Assembly: GCA_003439945.1 (NCBI GenBank)
Contig: QVRM01006127.1
Span: forward strand, 181,495-245,494
Direction: 5' to 3'
DNA: 64,000 nucleotides
From: Dermanyssus gallinae
Lineage: Eukaryota; Arthropoda; Arachnida; Mesostigmata; Dermanyssidae
Shown here: positions 44,339-56,949 of the stretch, one piece after another
Layout of the letters: each line of letters opens with the position of its first letter
Numbering within the stretch: position 1 is the first letter of the stretch
Made by a program: the position numbers and the translations under genes
The notes under the pieces: generated by a model
What the model saw: the letters and a program-made list of their open reading frames with translations, nothing else
Told to the model about the DNA's origin: nothing
The model's database searches: none

Positions 44339-44340
<2 letters not shown>
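43421..44340. mobile_element. MITE-like element with about 200-bp terminal inverted repeats
   Basis: The left arm (43421-43622) and the complement of the right arm (44150-44340) align over nearly their full length, for example tggaacat..tctgaaaagtct, ccgtgacactggtgttgttg and caattgcgagacaact. Ends are acagggtcttccc and gggagacccagc, flanked directly by (TA)n on both sides. The 530-base core has no transposase. Structure and TA flanks suggest a Tc1/mariner-related non-autonomous element. Confidence 0.8.
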
Positions 44341-44344
<4 letters not shown>

Positions 44345-44372
<28 letters not shown>

Positions 44373-45070
44373 GCATTTTATCTTCTGGAATTTCTGAATG
44401 AATAACGTAACGTTGAGAAAACACTATAATTGACAAAAGGTGGGAGAACATAAACAGATAAATATTTTAGTCGGCGGCCACAGGCAGTTCCTACAAATAA
44501 TCCAGAGATATACGCTGAAAGAAGGTTACGCTGTCTTGTCGGTGGGCCATAAAGACTCGTTGTAATCATAGTGCTCTCCCACAGCTTCGATGTAATGCCA
44601 AAGTAATACCGAGCCTGGGGGGGTGGGGAGGAATCCGGGTTTTAGTGGGTTTGCGAGTCTCACACTAGTCACGCAGGCTGCTAGTGGCGCATGTGCATCA
44701 TGCATTCCCGAAACCTCCCAGAACAAAAAAAACAAATCATAGTGCGTCCTAGTGGGAGTCGCCCTAGCTTCTAAAAAAAATAACGAGCCGGGCTTGCAAT
44801 TTAGCAACTTGAGCGTCCGCCATTTTCCCGGACCCTGCATCTTTAGAACATTGGGTGCATTTTCAAGATAATTGTCTATCTAATAACGTTTTCGAACATT
44901 TTTAAAGAGGGTGCACAATAGTGCGCAATTATTTTTACAAAATATGGATCAGAAAGTTATTTGACCATTGGCAGGAAAGAGGAAACGATTTCGCTAAGAG
45001 AATAGATACGCGTAGTGAAGTTATGTACACGCTTCCTATACTACCGTACGCGCCTAATATACATGCATGC
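44345..45070. other. Intergenic, unassigned
   Basis: The (TA)n tract at 44341-44368 bounds the MITE. The rest shows no recognisable gene or repeat. Confidence 0.4.
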
Positions 45071-45074
45071 ATAT

Positions 45075-45262
45075 AATGCGCTAGTCATGGTTGTCATGCA
45101 CAGGGGTGTCGCCGGCTCGATCCCGGTTGTTGATCGAGGTCTCTTTGAACAATGTATATAACTGAGAATAGATGATAAACCATACCGCTGAGAGTCAGCG
45201 GCAGTGCTGCCACAAAGGATACATGTTGGGCAAACCCAGCAATCCGAGAATCCCAACATATC
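45075..45262 (+). mobile_element. SINE family 2, copy D
   Basis: Box B-like ggctcgatccc at 45114-45124. The tail gaatagatgata..ctgagagtcagcg, then atccgagaatcccaacatat, matches copy C with scattered differences. Confidence 0.6.
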
Positions 45263-45419
45263 CGTCCCTTTAGAGGCGATCTTTCTAGGGATCTGCAAAT
45301 GAGTGGTAGGCTACTGAATTAAAAACAAAACAGTTTGATTTGCGTTCTTGCGATTATTTGTTTATAAACTTTGATTGGAATTATTGGGTTTCTCAAGAAG
45401 TCAAACCTTGGCATCTACC

Positions 45420-45505
45420 CCATTATGTGTCATGCCGGGAGCAAACCCTCGACTCATGATAACACAATAGCAGGACAGCTCCACCACACTGCCCCGCCCA
45501 CCTTA
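45420..45505 (-). mobile_element. Possible tRNA-derived SINE, family 3
   Basis: On the minus strand gcagtgtggtggagctg (box A-like) and gagggtttgctcccgg (box B-like) have tRNA spacing. A single copy, so only a suggestion. Confidence 0.4.
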
Positions 45506-45601
45506 TGACTCATATACATGTATGAGTCTTATACATATGTGAGCCAAAGGTGAATCTTAGCTAGTACATAAGCATATATCTTCGCAATTTTACTGCTGGT
45601 A

Positions 45602-45605
<4 letters not shown>

Positions 45606-45639
<34 letters not shown>
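45606..45639. repeat. (TA)n microsatellite
   Basis: About 34 bases of TA. Confidence 0.95.
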
Positions 45640-45642
<3 letters not shown>

Positions 45643-45959
45643 GCGTTTCTCTGTTTGCTTTTACAGTCCGTCGCGCGGGTTTCCTAATGCGATAATTGTC
45701 ATCTGAAATCCCAAGTCTAGTGCAGCGTCGTACACCAAAACGTAAAATTTGGGTGCAGTTAAAAGCGCGCAGCAAGTTTCAATTGATGAATGAATGTCAT
45801 TTCTGTCAGTATCCGTTAGAAGAGCCTGAGATTGCAATCTTAAGGGGATGACATCATTGTATTGTACATTCGTAGTTCAATGGCGTAGCTGCTATGGAGT
45901 CTCGACTTTACAAAAGGTGGAAAGTATTCTAAATATGATTTATTATTAGAGCACCTTTC

Positions 45960-48410
45960 AGTATTGTTACAATTGTTACATTGCATTACACGTGTTCAAT
46001 CCGGAAATATGACTGGTCAGGAAGCAAGGCAGCACCAAAGTCGAGCCGAACGTCACCTCAACAGTGGCGCAGGTCATGTTCTCAACTTAGTCCGCCTATG
46101 TAAGTTGTTCGAGAAAGCTATCAAGGAGTCGAAGGCGGCGATTGAGGTTAAGAGAAACACCCAGAACAACTCAATACGACGCTTCGACCAGTCCAACAGC
46201 GGCAACTACCGGTGCTTCTGGCCGTCCCAAACAGCGAATGGCCAGCCAAGAGGAGGTGTCTTTCTGCTGGTCTGCCCCCCCCTCAAATCTCAAACAAGCT
46301 CAAATCCTACCGGTCGAAGACAACACCGTCGACCTTTTATTGGGACGTACAATTGTGACAGCTGGCACCCCGTTAGGGAGAACTTAGAAAAGATTGCGAT
46401 AGTTCCAACTTGTGTACCGGCTCTTCTGACCGGAGACTTGAACTGTAGGCATGATACGGTTGCCTCTTCATTCAAGTATTCAAGCACAATTGCCGTTTGC
46501 CAAGCTCTTGAAGAGTCGGGCCCGGTGGCGCGTACATATACATAATCCATAGTTCTTGAGGAGTATGGATTTTGGATATGTACTACTCCGTCGCCAATAA
46601 CGTGTTACTCTGATGGTGGAGGACCTGGCGATAATCCGCAGAGGGACGAACACTGCACAATCGCTATGTTAGCTTACTCAGGTCTTGAAGGATACGGCAG
46701 ACAAGTGATTGGCGTCGTAATTACTGAATTTAAAGAGCACGTACCAGTTTATTCAACAGTTACAGTAAAATACGGGAGTTAGAGCATTGGGACGCCGAGG
46801 TGCCAGGGGCTCGGTAAATACATCAACGTAAATAGACTTCAAGAAAGTCTCGTCCGACAAGGAAAGTAAAAATCACATGGTTATAAGGGCTAGACTTGAG
46901 CATCACTGCGCCCTTAAAAATCAACAAAAAGTTGCTTCTACAAGATATTATCATAAGTTAATTATCACCAAGCCTTGTACACTGTGTGTTGAGACTACAA
47001 GGCGGCGTTTGACGCTGCCCCCACGGAGATCGTCATGAGAAGATAGCCGCTGCGGGCGTGAGTTCACGAGTCTTGCGAATACTGGTAGCTCTCCTGAAAG
47101 CAAACTGGTTATTCCTAGATGATTGCATTTAGGAACACCGGCCCTTTCTGCAAACCTTCGGCTTTCCCCTGGCGAAAATCTCAGCCCGCTTTTATCCTCA
47201 GTCTTACTCAATGACCACTACCCCCCTCCCCTGTGTTCGCATAACTCTCTATGCCGATGACCTCGTGGTATATAGTAGAGTGTTTATGGATCTAAAAGGA
47301 TCTCTCAGAATGCCGGAGACATACAGCGAGCACAACGGTTAACCAATTAACGTGTCGATGACAAAGGCTATAAAGTTCAGGTCCGTGACCCCTGAGAAGA
47401 AGTGATACTCTCAGTCTAGTGGGGTGTCTCTGTAGAATTCATCTCGGACTTTACTTATCTGGTGTTGAGCTAACCCAAAGCGACACATCGTTCTCGGCCC
47501 ACGTATCTCAGCAAATTTAAAGCAGTCTTTTCGCCATGACCTCAATCATGGTGCCACAGAAGCGCTCAGTAAAAACTCATGCTGCTCAACCTGAAGGTCC
47601 CACCTCGATGTAATCATATGGTAAAACACTAATTTGGGAAAACCTTACTACCGCTCTATATACATATAAAGACTAAAATGAGAAATATATCATGCATATT
47701 TGCTGTAACAAATTTTATTTGTTTTAAGTCTAAGACTTAGCATGTTTGTTTGGAGGATCGGACAGAAGTTAAACAATTTATGCGGCTAAACCGACACGCA
47801 GCGTTCAGGTTACACAACACTAACTCAATTTAGCCGATGCAGAATTTTAAAAGGGAACGGTAAAATTGCATATGTTAAATTATCTACCGTGGTATGATGG
47901 GTTACTCCGCAGCCAGTTCTGAGTGTCGGAAGTACATTCTCCGATCGCCAAAGCCTTTAACCACAACCTACAGAATGCCCCTCACGATGCTTGAATAACT
48001 TAAACCGTATAAGACTAGTCGAAGCATAATCAGAGAGATTTTAAACATCAAGCTAGAAGGACACCTTGCGAAGAAGGTCGATTCTCCCCTAATAAAACTG
48101 AATGAGCCTTGGAGTTACGGTAGAAACAAAGTAGCCTAATGCCTATTGTTTAAAATTTGTCATAGTGCGAGACAATTTGTGCATTGCAAATTGTAAACAT
48201 ATAACTTAGACGAAGAAAATAAAAAATACAGGCGCAAAGACGACATATGCTTTTTTATAGACTACCCCTCCTACCTACGTGCTAAGTAAGCAGAAGTACC
48301 ACTGTAAACGAAGCTGTTGGGCACATAGAGCTTGATTGTTGGCGTGAGCTCTTAGCATTGAATGATAGGAGCGTTTGCGTTCGATGATGCGGGACGAACT
48401 TGGCAGGGTA
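45960..48410 (+). mobile_element. Degenerate APE-type LINE
   Basis: PRGGVFLLV (46250-46278) and ALLTGDLNCRHD (46423-46458) are endonuclease motifs. After a gap, TLYADDLVVYSRVF (47244-47286) is the RT catalytic box and HIELDCWRELLALNDR (48322-48370) is typical of a LINE C-terminal knuckle region. Stops and shifts throughout; the RT fingers are missing. Confidence 0.65.
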
Positions 48411-48494
48411 ACAATAGCGACATATTCTAATGAATTATGACTACAGCTCTATAGCTTACCAGCCAGTTGAATTGTGATAGCCGTGTACGTATCC

Positions 48495-48496
<2 letters not shown>

Positions 48497-48580
<84 letters not shown>
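48497..48580. repeat. (TA)n microsatellite
   Basis: About 80 bases of TA with a tgtgtg interruption. Confidence 0.95.
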
Positions 48581-48582
<2 letters not shown>

Positions 48583-49392
48583 CGTAATTAATATTAGTAT
48601 TAATTGTTATTAGTCAGTGTTACGTCGTGTGTCTTTACCGATTCTAACAATGACCGATCAATTTAAATGTATAGCAACTATGGATCATTGATGTCATTGT
48701 TGTGGTCTTCGCCATCATCGTTGTCAGCCCAACAAGCAAGTCGAGTAGTAGGCCACCATAGAGGCAAAGAGATCAACAGATACTTTGACCACGATAGCGC
48801 AATATGTTGTAACGTGACAAGGTGTACAGGGAACGGGCGAGGATTGCGACCTCGATAAAATTACAGAGGCTGTAAAATGCAGGCAAATTTAGGGGTGCCA
48901 ATGCTTGTGAGATCTACCTGACCCACGCTTTTGTCGACACCTCATTGACTTAATGTGGAGAGAACAAGTTTTATTTTTGAGACGACTGCCTATGGCTTTC
49001 TGGTTATGAAGAATTCGGGAACGCACGATGCGTATGGGGCTTACAGATCTACTAAACTACTGGATTCCTCATCATCCTACAACGCTCTGAAACACCTGGA
49101 TTTTTTTCGAAGCGTGGTAGAGGCGGCCCTGTTGTTATTTTTGATTCAGCTCTGTCTCCACATACCGTTTTACAGATTTACATGCGACTAGGCAGGGAGC
49201 TTATGTCAAGGTATACATCGTCATGGTCTATAAGGGGATAGGTCATCCCACGTCGTGACGACCGATGTCGGACCTCAGACTCTTGGTTCAGATTCCCTTC
49301 ATAGCCCCAGGTTTAACTAACGCCCACTCTTCTGGCTAAGTTGGATCAGTGATACTCCTAGTTCAAATGTTAAGATCTAGATTTCATCTAGA

Positions 49393-49495
49393 GATCTTGC
49401 TTCACTCTAGTAGGTCTTGTAGCAGTATTTCAGCTAGATCCAAGAGAGCTTGCTTGAGTCTAGTAGGTTGAGTGGCACTATCTTAGTAGGATCAC
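49393..49495. repeat. Imperfect tandem repeat, about 53-bp period
   Basis: Two units share gcttgcttNNNtctagtaggt and an aGtaggatc-type end. A third weaker unit may precede at about 49340. Confidence 0.6.
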
Positions 49496-49559
49496 TCGAG
49501 TGTTCAATTTGCCCGGCTAACAATGATAGTTAGTGTTCAGCTTATTACTGTTTGTTGGG

Positions 49560-51010
49560 CCGACCTTTGTATTCGCCGCCTGCAGCGCCACATCCGTTCA
49601 AGCTCAAACAGGTGTTGCCTAGAGGACCAGTGATTTGGCAACCGAACGATGTCTTCGGTCTTACTCGACAGCCCCTCAATACTTAACATAAAACTTTGTA
49701 GGGTTCTACCTTGTAGGTTTACGGCGACCCGCTAGGCCGCGACATGTTTTCCATGTACCGCGTCATTAGCTCCATGTCGAAGATCACCCCAAGGTTTTTC
49801 CTCTCTTTCCTATTTTCTTTAATCAGCTGGCCCGCCATCACACAATTTGGTCTCCCTCTGTTTGCCCTTTGTTCTCCTCCGACCGTTAGGTACAGTGTCT
49901 CGGTCTTCTAGGGCGCGACCGTCAGATGATTGCGGTCCATCCACTGTGGCCGTGCCCTGTAGGTTCACATTGGCCGTCCACCGATGCCAGGTCGTCCGCG
50001 TAGGGCCCTGTGGAACCCCGGTATAACAAAACGGCCAGGTTTGTTATCAAACCTGTTGTGTACAAATAGTACAGTGGGACCCCGGCAGTAACCCTGTACC
50101 CTAGCTCTTCTGCAGCTAGACCTTGTTTATTCAGATAGGATTATTTGGCAGAGGTATGTGGATCTCCTTTTTCTTTGACGTGTCTACGACTAATTTCCAG
50201 TTTATCGTACTGAAGGCGTTTTCAACATCCAGGGGGTCAGAAGAGGATATCTGGACGTCCGATAATGCGTATTTATTCTTGATTTGCTCGTTCAGTCTAT
50301 CGATAAAAACAGTTTATTTACTAAGGTGTCAATGAGACCTATGGGCCTGTTGGCCGAGAAACCTGTTATATTACTATGCTTAATGATGACAACATGGTGT
50401 GCCTTCTTCCATAGCTTAAGAAACCTCCTGCCCAGACCACTGCTTAACGACGCGAGCCATTCTCCAGCCTTTTTAATCTCTTTTAGCGTTACCTCCCGAA
50501 TGTCCAGGAGTACCGGAAGTCGCATTTGCTCCTTCAAGGCCGAACAAGAAAGAAGGAGTAGCACCCTCCTGCAGCACGTCCGGCGGAACTTCAAAGGAGT
50601 TTTCCGGTCTGCTAGTACGGCAGGCCCCAGGTGTCACTGTCCACCACATCCATTAGTTCTTATCTAATTTTAGCATCTTCTGAGTCTCATTGGAGGTCAT
50701 TTGGAATCCTCATACGATCTCTTTATTTTGCCAGTACTTAAGTGAGTGGCGGCCCCGCAATGGTAGCCCCAGCCTTCTCGCATGCCGCAGTGAGTACCAA
50801 CTGAGGCCTGCCCACCTGGCTCTTCGGCAGCCAGCCACAGCGTTCGTTTAAGTCAGCCCCTAAAATCTCCACGTTAGGCTTACACATCTGCCAGCGCTCA
50901 GGATGTCACGTCTTGTAAATATCATAGGTGATTTGTGTAGTCCAAGCTCATATTCGGATACCTCTGTGACGACTTATGGTTTTCTCCTCCTCTGCAACGT
51001 GCTATTTCTC
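49560..51010 (-). mobile_element. R1-like LINE remnant
   Basis: The minus strand reads LNERCGWLPKSQVGRPQ (about 50870-50820, endonuclease), GRRFLKLWKKAHHVVIIK and RPIGLIDTLVNKL (50430-50310, RT fingers), AGVPLYYLYTTGLITNLA, then YADDLA (50005-49985) and MDRNHLTVAPxKTETLYLT (49945-49890). Many stops. The order is correct for one element. Confidence 0.7.
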
Positions 51011-51212
51011 TGCACCTCCATGCCGTTCTTTTTCGGACGGCATTGAACTTCTCGGCGATGGCAAGTTCCTTGCTCCCTGACCACTCACACACTCGAAGTT
51101 ATTGTTAGGAATTCTTAAAATCATCTTAGGTTTCTTATTGAGTGATAAATAGTATCTGTTTTCTTATTTCGTTGAGTTTTTCATTCTGCAAGGCGATATA
51201 TATATATATATA

Positions 51213-52530
51213 CACGGTGTGTTCAAAACGTATCGCGACTTTTGAATTTTCGCGGGTTACGTATATTCGAATTTCGATTTTTTGTGGCGTTATGTTGGTA
51301 CTCATGTCTCTCACTTATGCCGACAAGCTCGGCCATTATGAATGTTCACTTAATTGTTGACAGCTGCTTTGCTTGCACGTGTTTTGGATCGTCTTCGATT
51401 TTTACCTATTCAAAAAAATGGATCAAAGAACCTGTATCAAATTTTGTGTGAAAACGAAATTAAGTGCGCGGATGCATTCCGAATGTTGACTGTGGCATAC
51501 GGAGAAGCTACCTTGGACCGAAGCAACGTTTATCGGTGGTACAAAATGTTCTCAGAAGGCCGAGAAGATGTGAACGACGAAGAGCGTGCCGGACGCCCGA
51601 GCACTTCAACAACAGACGAAAAAATTAATGAAGTGGAGAAAATGGTATTGGCCAATCGTCGAATCACCGTTAGAGAAGTTGCTGAGGACCTAAACATATC
51701 GATTGGCTCGTGCCATTCGATTTTTATCAATGATTTGGGCATGAGACGGGTCGCCGCGAAATTCGTACCAAAATTGCTCAATTGCGACCAAAAACAGCAT
51801 CGCATGAACATTGCTAATGAGATGTTGGACTCTGTCCGCGACGACCCAAATTTGCTCCAGAGGGTCATAACTGGTGACGAATCGTGGGTTTATGGTTATG
51901 ACGTGGAAACCAAAGCTCAATCATTTCAATGGAAGCTGCCGCACGAACCAAGACCGAAAAAAGCGCGCCAAGTTCGGTCGAATGTGAAAGTTTTGCTGAC
52001 AGTTTTCTTCGATTGCAGGGGCGTGGTGCATCATGAGTTCTTGCCACAGGGTAGAACGGTCAATAAGGAATATTACCTGCAAGTTATGCGCAATTTGCGC
52101 GAAGCAATCCGCCAGAAACGCCCGGATTTGTGGAAGAACAAAAATTGGCTTTTGCACCACGATAACGCCCCTGCTCACACATCGTTGCTTGTGCGCGAGT
52201 TTTTGGCCAAAAACAACACACTAATGATGCCGCAGCCACCGTATTCCCCAGATCTGGCCCCCTGTGACTTTTTCTTGTTCCCTAAACTGAAGAGGCCCAT
52301 GAAAGGACGACGTTACGCTACGCTTGACGAGATAAAGACGGCATCGAAGGAGGAGCTGAACAAGATAAAAAAAAATGGTTTTTTGAAGTGCTTCGAAGAT
52401 TGGAAAAACCGTTGGCACAAGTGTATAATATCTCATGGGGATTACTTGAAGGGGACAAAATAGATATTCATGAATAAATGAAATAATTTTTGAAAAAACA
52501 CAAAAGTCGCGATACGTCTTGAACACCATA
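51213..52530 (+). mobile_element. Mariner element, copy 2
   Basis: Nearly identical to copy 1 at 23600-24918 over its whole length, with the same inverted ends, again inserted in (TA)n. The 3' end has an extra ta before the microsatellite resumes. Confidence 0.93.
51418..52463 (+). pseudogene. Mariner transposase, copy 2, frameshifted near both ends
   Basis: The family ATG is at 51418 (MDQRTCIKFCV), but one base is missing relative to copy 1 near 51452, so the rest is out of frame with that start. A longer frame from an upstream ATG (51354) enters the body by chance and runs 369 codons. Gln replaces the nonsense codon of copy 1. All catalytic Asp are present. A missing T near 52447 changes the last residues (GDYLKGTK). 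Both copies therefore look defective, by different lesions. Confidence 0.88.
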
Positions 52531-52616
52531 TGTATATATATATATATCGCCTCTTATGTCATATATATATATATATATATCGCCTCTTATGTCTGATATA
52601 TATATATATATATATA
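52531..52616. repeat. Compound repeat: (TA)n plus cgcctcttatgtc, twice
   Basis: Three TA blocks are separated by two copies of cgcctcttatgtc next to the mariner 3' end. Confidence 0.85.
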
Positions 52617-52619
52617 TCA

Positions 52620-52847
52620 AACATTTCTTCAAAAAATTATTAATTAAGCGTGAAAGCCAACATGTAAGAATTGGATAGAGCTTTATTCGTGAGATTTATC
52701 TTCAATACAACACTTGTTCTGTTTTGAGCTAATGAGCTAACACAAAGTGCCATCAACTCAAATGGCCAATAGCATAAGTGTCAATGTGGCAAAATTTTTC
52801 AATTCCAGATTGTGACAATCTAAATAATATAAGGTAAGCGCAAGATT

Positions 52848-52895
<48 letters not shown>

Positions 52896-54420
52896 CTTTA
52901 CTTTTTATCACCAAGTGAACTGCTCGAGGCCATTTGATGGCTTTTTGGGCTGCCATTCTGCCGCAATTCTACAACAATCTATGAATATATCATATTTACC
53001 AAATTGTTGTATTTTGTACACATTTGAGGCTGACAAACATCAGCCGCATTCAACTAGCAACAGTACTAGCCTTGTTTGACAGACGGTGCATTTGTTTTTG
53101 GCAGCGACGATATTGCTAGACCACAAACAATTGCCTCGGCGCTGACTAGCTGCTCGTTGATGTTATTAAGCGCTTAGCCACTGTAGATCACCAAAATCAA
53201 ATCTCAGGGTCACGAAAACAGAATTAAGCAAAATGCGAAAGTGCCACCCGTAGCTACAGCTGGGACAGACACGCGATTTTGTGCCGTTAGCCTCCGAGAC
53301 GCGCTGGGCGAACCGGATCCGCTACTCCTACATATGGCTCATACATGACTAACATACTACATAATCTTCGCCGCGACCGCCGTTACTCGGGCTGAATTGA
53401 GCATTTTCTGTTAACGTCTATCAACCGATAGGCGTTAGATGACGCTGCAGAATGCGGCACAGCGTTGCCGAACATAATGGCAGAGTTGTGTCACCCCGGG
53501 CGCGTAATATACAGCGAGCGCAAACGGAGAATGATATGGGGACACGTGTGACCTGACTGGATCAGTTGTTACACCCGACCATTTAATAAAAGCCTGGCCT
53601 ACGCTGGACTTGATGTAAGAGTATTATTATTATTATTATTATCATTATTATTAAAAGTGTCTATATTTTCGAGAGTATATGTGTATGAACAGGCGAGACT
53701 GCCTTTACTTCGATTCACGTCAAAGCCCAGGTGGTCTGAGCTGGAATCATGGGCTTGCGGAATACGATTTCAACGTTATCCTCGTTGTTGTCATCTGTTT
53801 TGTCGTTGTTTTTGTTGTTGTTGTTGTTTATGTTGCTCTGCAGCAGCTGCTCTAGTTGCGATTCATATTGTTATTATTGTTGTTGTATAAGTTGAGGCTA
53901 TTTCGATATCTTTCCGGGTACGGCTGCGGCATTGTCTCGTTTTCTATTGCGTTGGTAGTTCTCGTTCTATTTTGGCAACAGCCGGCTAGGACTATTGCAC
54001 ACACTATTATCATTTAAGTATACAAACTCACGTCTACACCGGTGGTGGCGACGAGAAAGGCAACGATGAAGCAAAACGATGTGTACGACGATTAATGCTA
54101 TTTACCTGACGTTTTCCGCGTTGTCTCGTCGACAGCCAACCTAATCAAAAGCACGTAATGAATGCTGTTGCTTTCGTTGGGCACATGTAATAGCAGCACG
54201 CATCCCTTGCGAAAGTATCGGCTCGGCTGCCGGTTGAGCCACGTGCTACGTAGCTAGCCGCATACGTGTTAATACGCGCTAACTAATGCCCGCTAACTCA
54301 TGATAAACATTTTGTCGGTCTCCGAGGCAATCCAGCGCAAGACGCCTGGCCAAAACTTCCGGGTAGATACAAACAAAAGTGTGTCCATATATATGACAGG
54401 AGCAGCAAATAATTATTGCT
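52620..54420. other. Intergenic, unassigned
   Basis: (TA)n at 52847-52891, ATT run at 53620-53652, GTT run at 53806-53835. No gene motif. Confidence 0.45.
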
Positions 54421-54427
54421 GCGTCGT

Positions 54428-54582
<155 letters not shown>

Positions 54583-54584
54583 TT

Positions 54585-55385
54585 CATTAAATTGAAACAC
54601 ACAAAATCCATTATAAAGTAAACACAAAAATGTAAGAATATAGCAAAGTATATAAACAATATATAAGACAAAATTGGCAAATAATCATAGTTGCGTTATA
54701 CATATAGTACTCAGTACTTACATAATTAAAAAAAAACATAACAATCAGTTATAAAGCAGATAGAAATACACAAAAGTATAGCAATATATATTAACAGAAC
54801 GTACATAATATCATTTATTTATTATTCATTTGTGGGGCTAGAGGGGTATGTGATTAACGCACTGCATATATGGACTTGTGAACATCAAGATAGTTGCACA
54901 CAAGGTGTCACATATCGTATATATGTATCTGACTTAAGTATCTGATCTCTGATTAACATGTACGGTGACCATGACTTCATTATTCCGTAAGGCTTTTGTC
55001 CGTGTATGGTTGAATATGTCGATGATATGACCGCATAAAGTTGCTGATGAAAGGCCAGTGTGAGTTGAGCTGTGGCAAATTTGCCAAGGTGGCATAAACA
55101 AACATGTACTCTCAGTTACATTCGTAAGATAATTCTCACAACAAAACATCATGTGAAATAGAACCAAGACAACTTGTCATTTATTTTGCATTCATTTGTA
55201 CTTCGCACTCAAAACACGGTTGTCCTTGTTGAGACATCCCTGTCTTTAGTTTTCCAATATAGTTGCAAGTGTAACACAATTAGCAAACACAGGTGAGAAT
55301 TATATATATATATATATATATTTAACAAGGGTTTGTTATTAACATTTTCATGTATCACAAATACTGATACATTACTCATTATTAA

Positions 55386-55437
<52 letters not shown>

Positions 55438-55578
55438 AGATATTTTCCGTGTAGGCTCTGATTATTTAAAGTCATCAAGCGAGGATCATTTGGTGTTTCT
55501 CCTGTCCTTTCCCAAGACCAGACGCTGGAGTGGGATTACCTTGGAGAAAACTTGACACGACTGATTAGTGAGTTATAC

Positions 55579-55648
<70 letters not shown>

Positions 55649-56085
55649 ATTATATATATATATATGTATATATATATATCAGTTTAAAAAGCTTGAAAGA
55701 GGGTGTGAAATGCCGTCACCGTTTTTTCACCTCTCGCCGATGTCTCGCGCTAACAGTATGTGCAGTGGATACTGTAGTTTTCGGCAACGAATAATTGAAA
55801 GTAAAAGTTTACGCCTTGCGACAACAAACACAATAACACCATTTTCCTCTGGCCAATCGTTGAGGTAGTTAGCTATTGTTGTTGTTGTTTGTTCCTTTTT
55901 ATCGTTATCGTTTATTTGTTGTTGTTGTTGTTGTCATTATTTATCTTCATTGCTACCGCTGTCGCAGTAACTGTCCCGGTATAAAGTGATATACTTGCTT
56001 CTCACGCGGTTGCTCGTATGCCTTTTGTACTTGTTCTAATTCTTATCATTCTAGTTGCGGCTGTTGCTGCTTTTACTGTTACCGC
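54585..56085. other. Intergenic, microsatellites
   Basis: (TA)n at 55301-55321, 55390-55433 and 55579-55678. GTT runs at 55877-55935. Otherwise AT-rich, nothing coding. Confidence 0.5.
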
Positions 56086-56089
56086 TGTC

Positions 56090-56290
56090 GTAGGTGTTGT
56101 TGTTATTGTTGCCGGTCGTATTGTTGTTGTTGCTGCTGGTTTGTTGTTGTTGTTGTTGCTGCTGGTTTTGTTGTTGTTGCTGCTGGTTTTGTTGTTGTTG
56201 TTGTTGTTGTTGTGCTGCTGCTGGTTTTGTTGTTGTTGTTGTTGCTGGTTTCGTTGTTGTTGTTGTTGTTGTTGTTGCTGTTGCGACGGC
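56090..56290. repeat. GTT/GCT triplet repeat block
   Basis: About 200 bases of gttgtt and gctgct units. It gives poly-Leu/Cys on plus and poly-Gln/Asn on minus frames. Confidence 0.9.
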
Positions 56291-56357
56291 TGGCTTTTAG
56301 TATAGACAACGCAAACGGCGCTATCAGTGGCTGACACGGCATGAGCAGACGCGGCAT

Positions 56358-56800
56358 GTGTTCGCATGCATTAGTTATTCGTTTTTCAAGGTCTTTGGTT
56401 CGGTTGCAAAATCTTCCCCTTCGCCTTTCGTGATGCGTCGCATCGATTGCGATCGACCGATTGTGTGTGCTGAGGTGCATCGAAGTGGTAGTGCCGAGGT
56501 GCATCGAAGTAGTAGCCATCCGTTTGTCCAACGTTCAGGGTGCTCTGCGTCTCCGCGTCGGCGCGTCGCGCGCGCGCGCGCGCTTTTCGCGTTTCGTTAC
56601 TTTGTCGCTCACGAAATGCTTCATGCGCTCACGAAAAGCGGCATCATCGAAAACCGGCCAATACACGAACGAATTCCCGTTCCGAACAGCGTCGGACAAC
56701 AATCGGCACTGCCGGTACTAGTTCCACCAGAGTTGCCGAGTTGGACGTCTACTACAGCGGCACCACAGCTAACAACATATATCAGTAGTGCCCTCTAATT
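56358..56800 (+). other. CpG-rich block with an open frame of 146 codons
   Basis: An island of GC-rich sequence with a 17-base (CG)n run at 56567-56583. The frame MFACISYSFFKVFGS... ends at 56798 and has no recognisable domain. It could be a 5' exon or promoter of an unseen gene, or chance. Confidence 0.25.
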
Positions 56801-56949
56801 GTAGCTATCTTTCTATATGTTGATTTATTCTATGATGATAAGGATGATGATGATGATGACGATGATGGTGCAAATGATGAAAACGTAGTTTATTGAGCAA
56901 ATTAACGAGGGTTACACGAACGGTAATCCCCGCTACCGATATAGTCCGT

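Noticed and set aside
51354..52463. Transposase with a novel N terminus in mariner copy 2
   Set aside because: The first 32 residues are a different frame of sequence that encodes the normal start in copy 1; a one-base loss explains it.
52533..52616. CRISPR-like alternation of repeats and spacers
   Set aside because: The 'repeats' are TA microsatellites and the 'spacers' are identical; the window is eukaryotic.
56002..56367. Poly-Gln/Asn and poly-Leu/Cys frames on opposite strands
   Set aside because: GTT/GCT microsatellite translations with no unique protein sequence around them.
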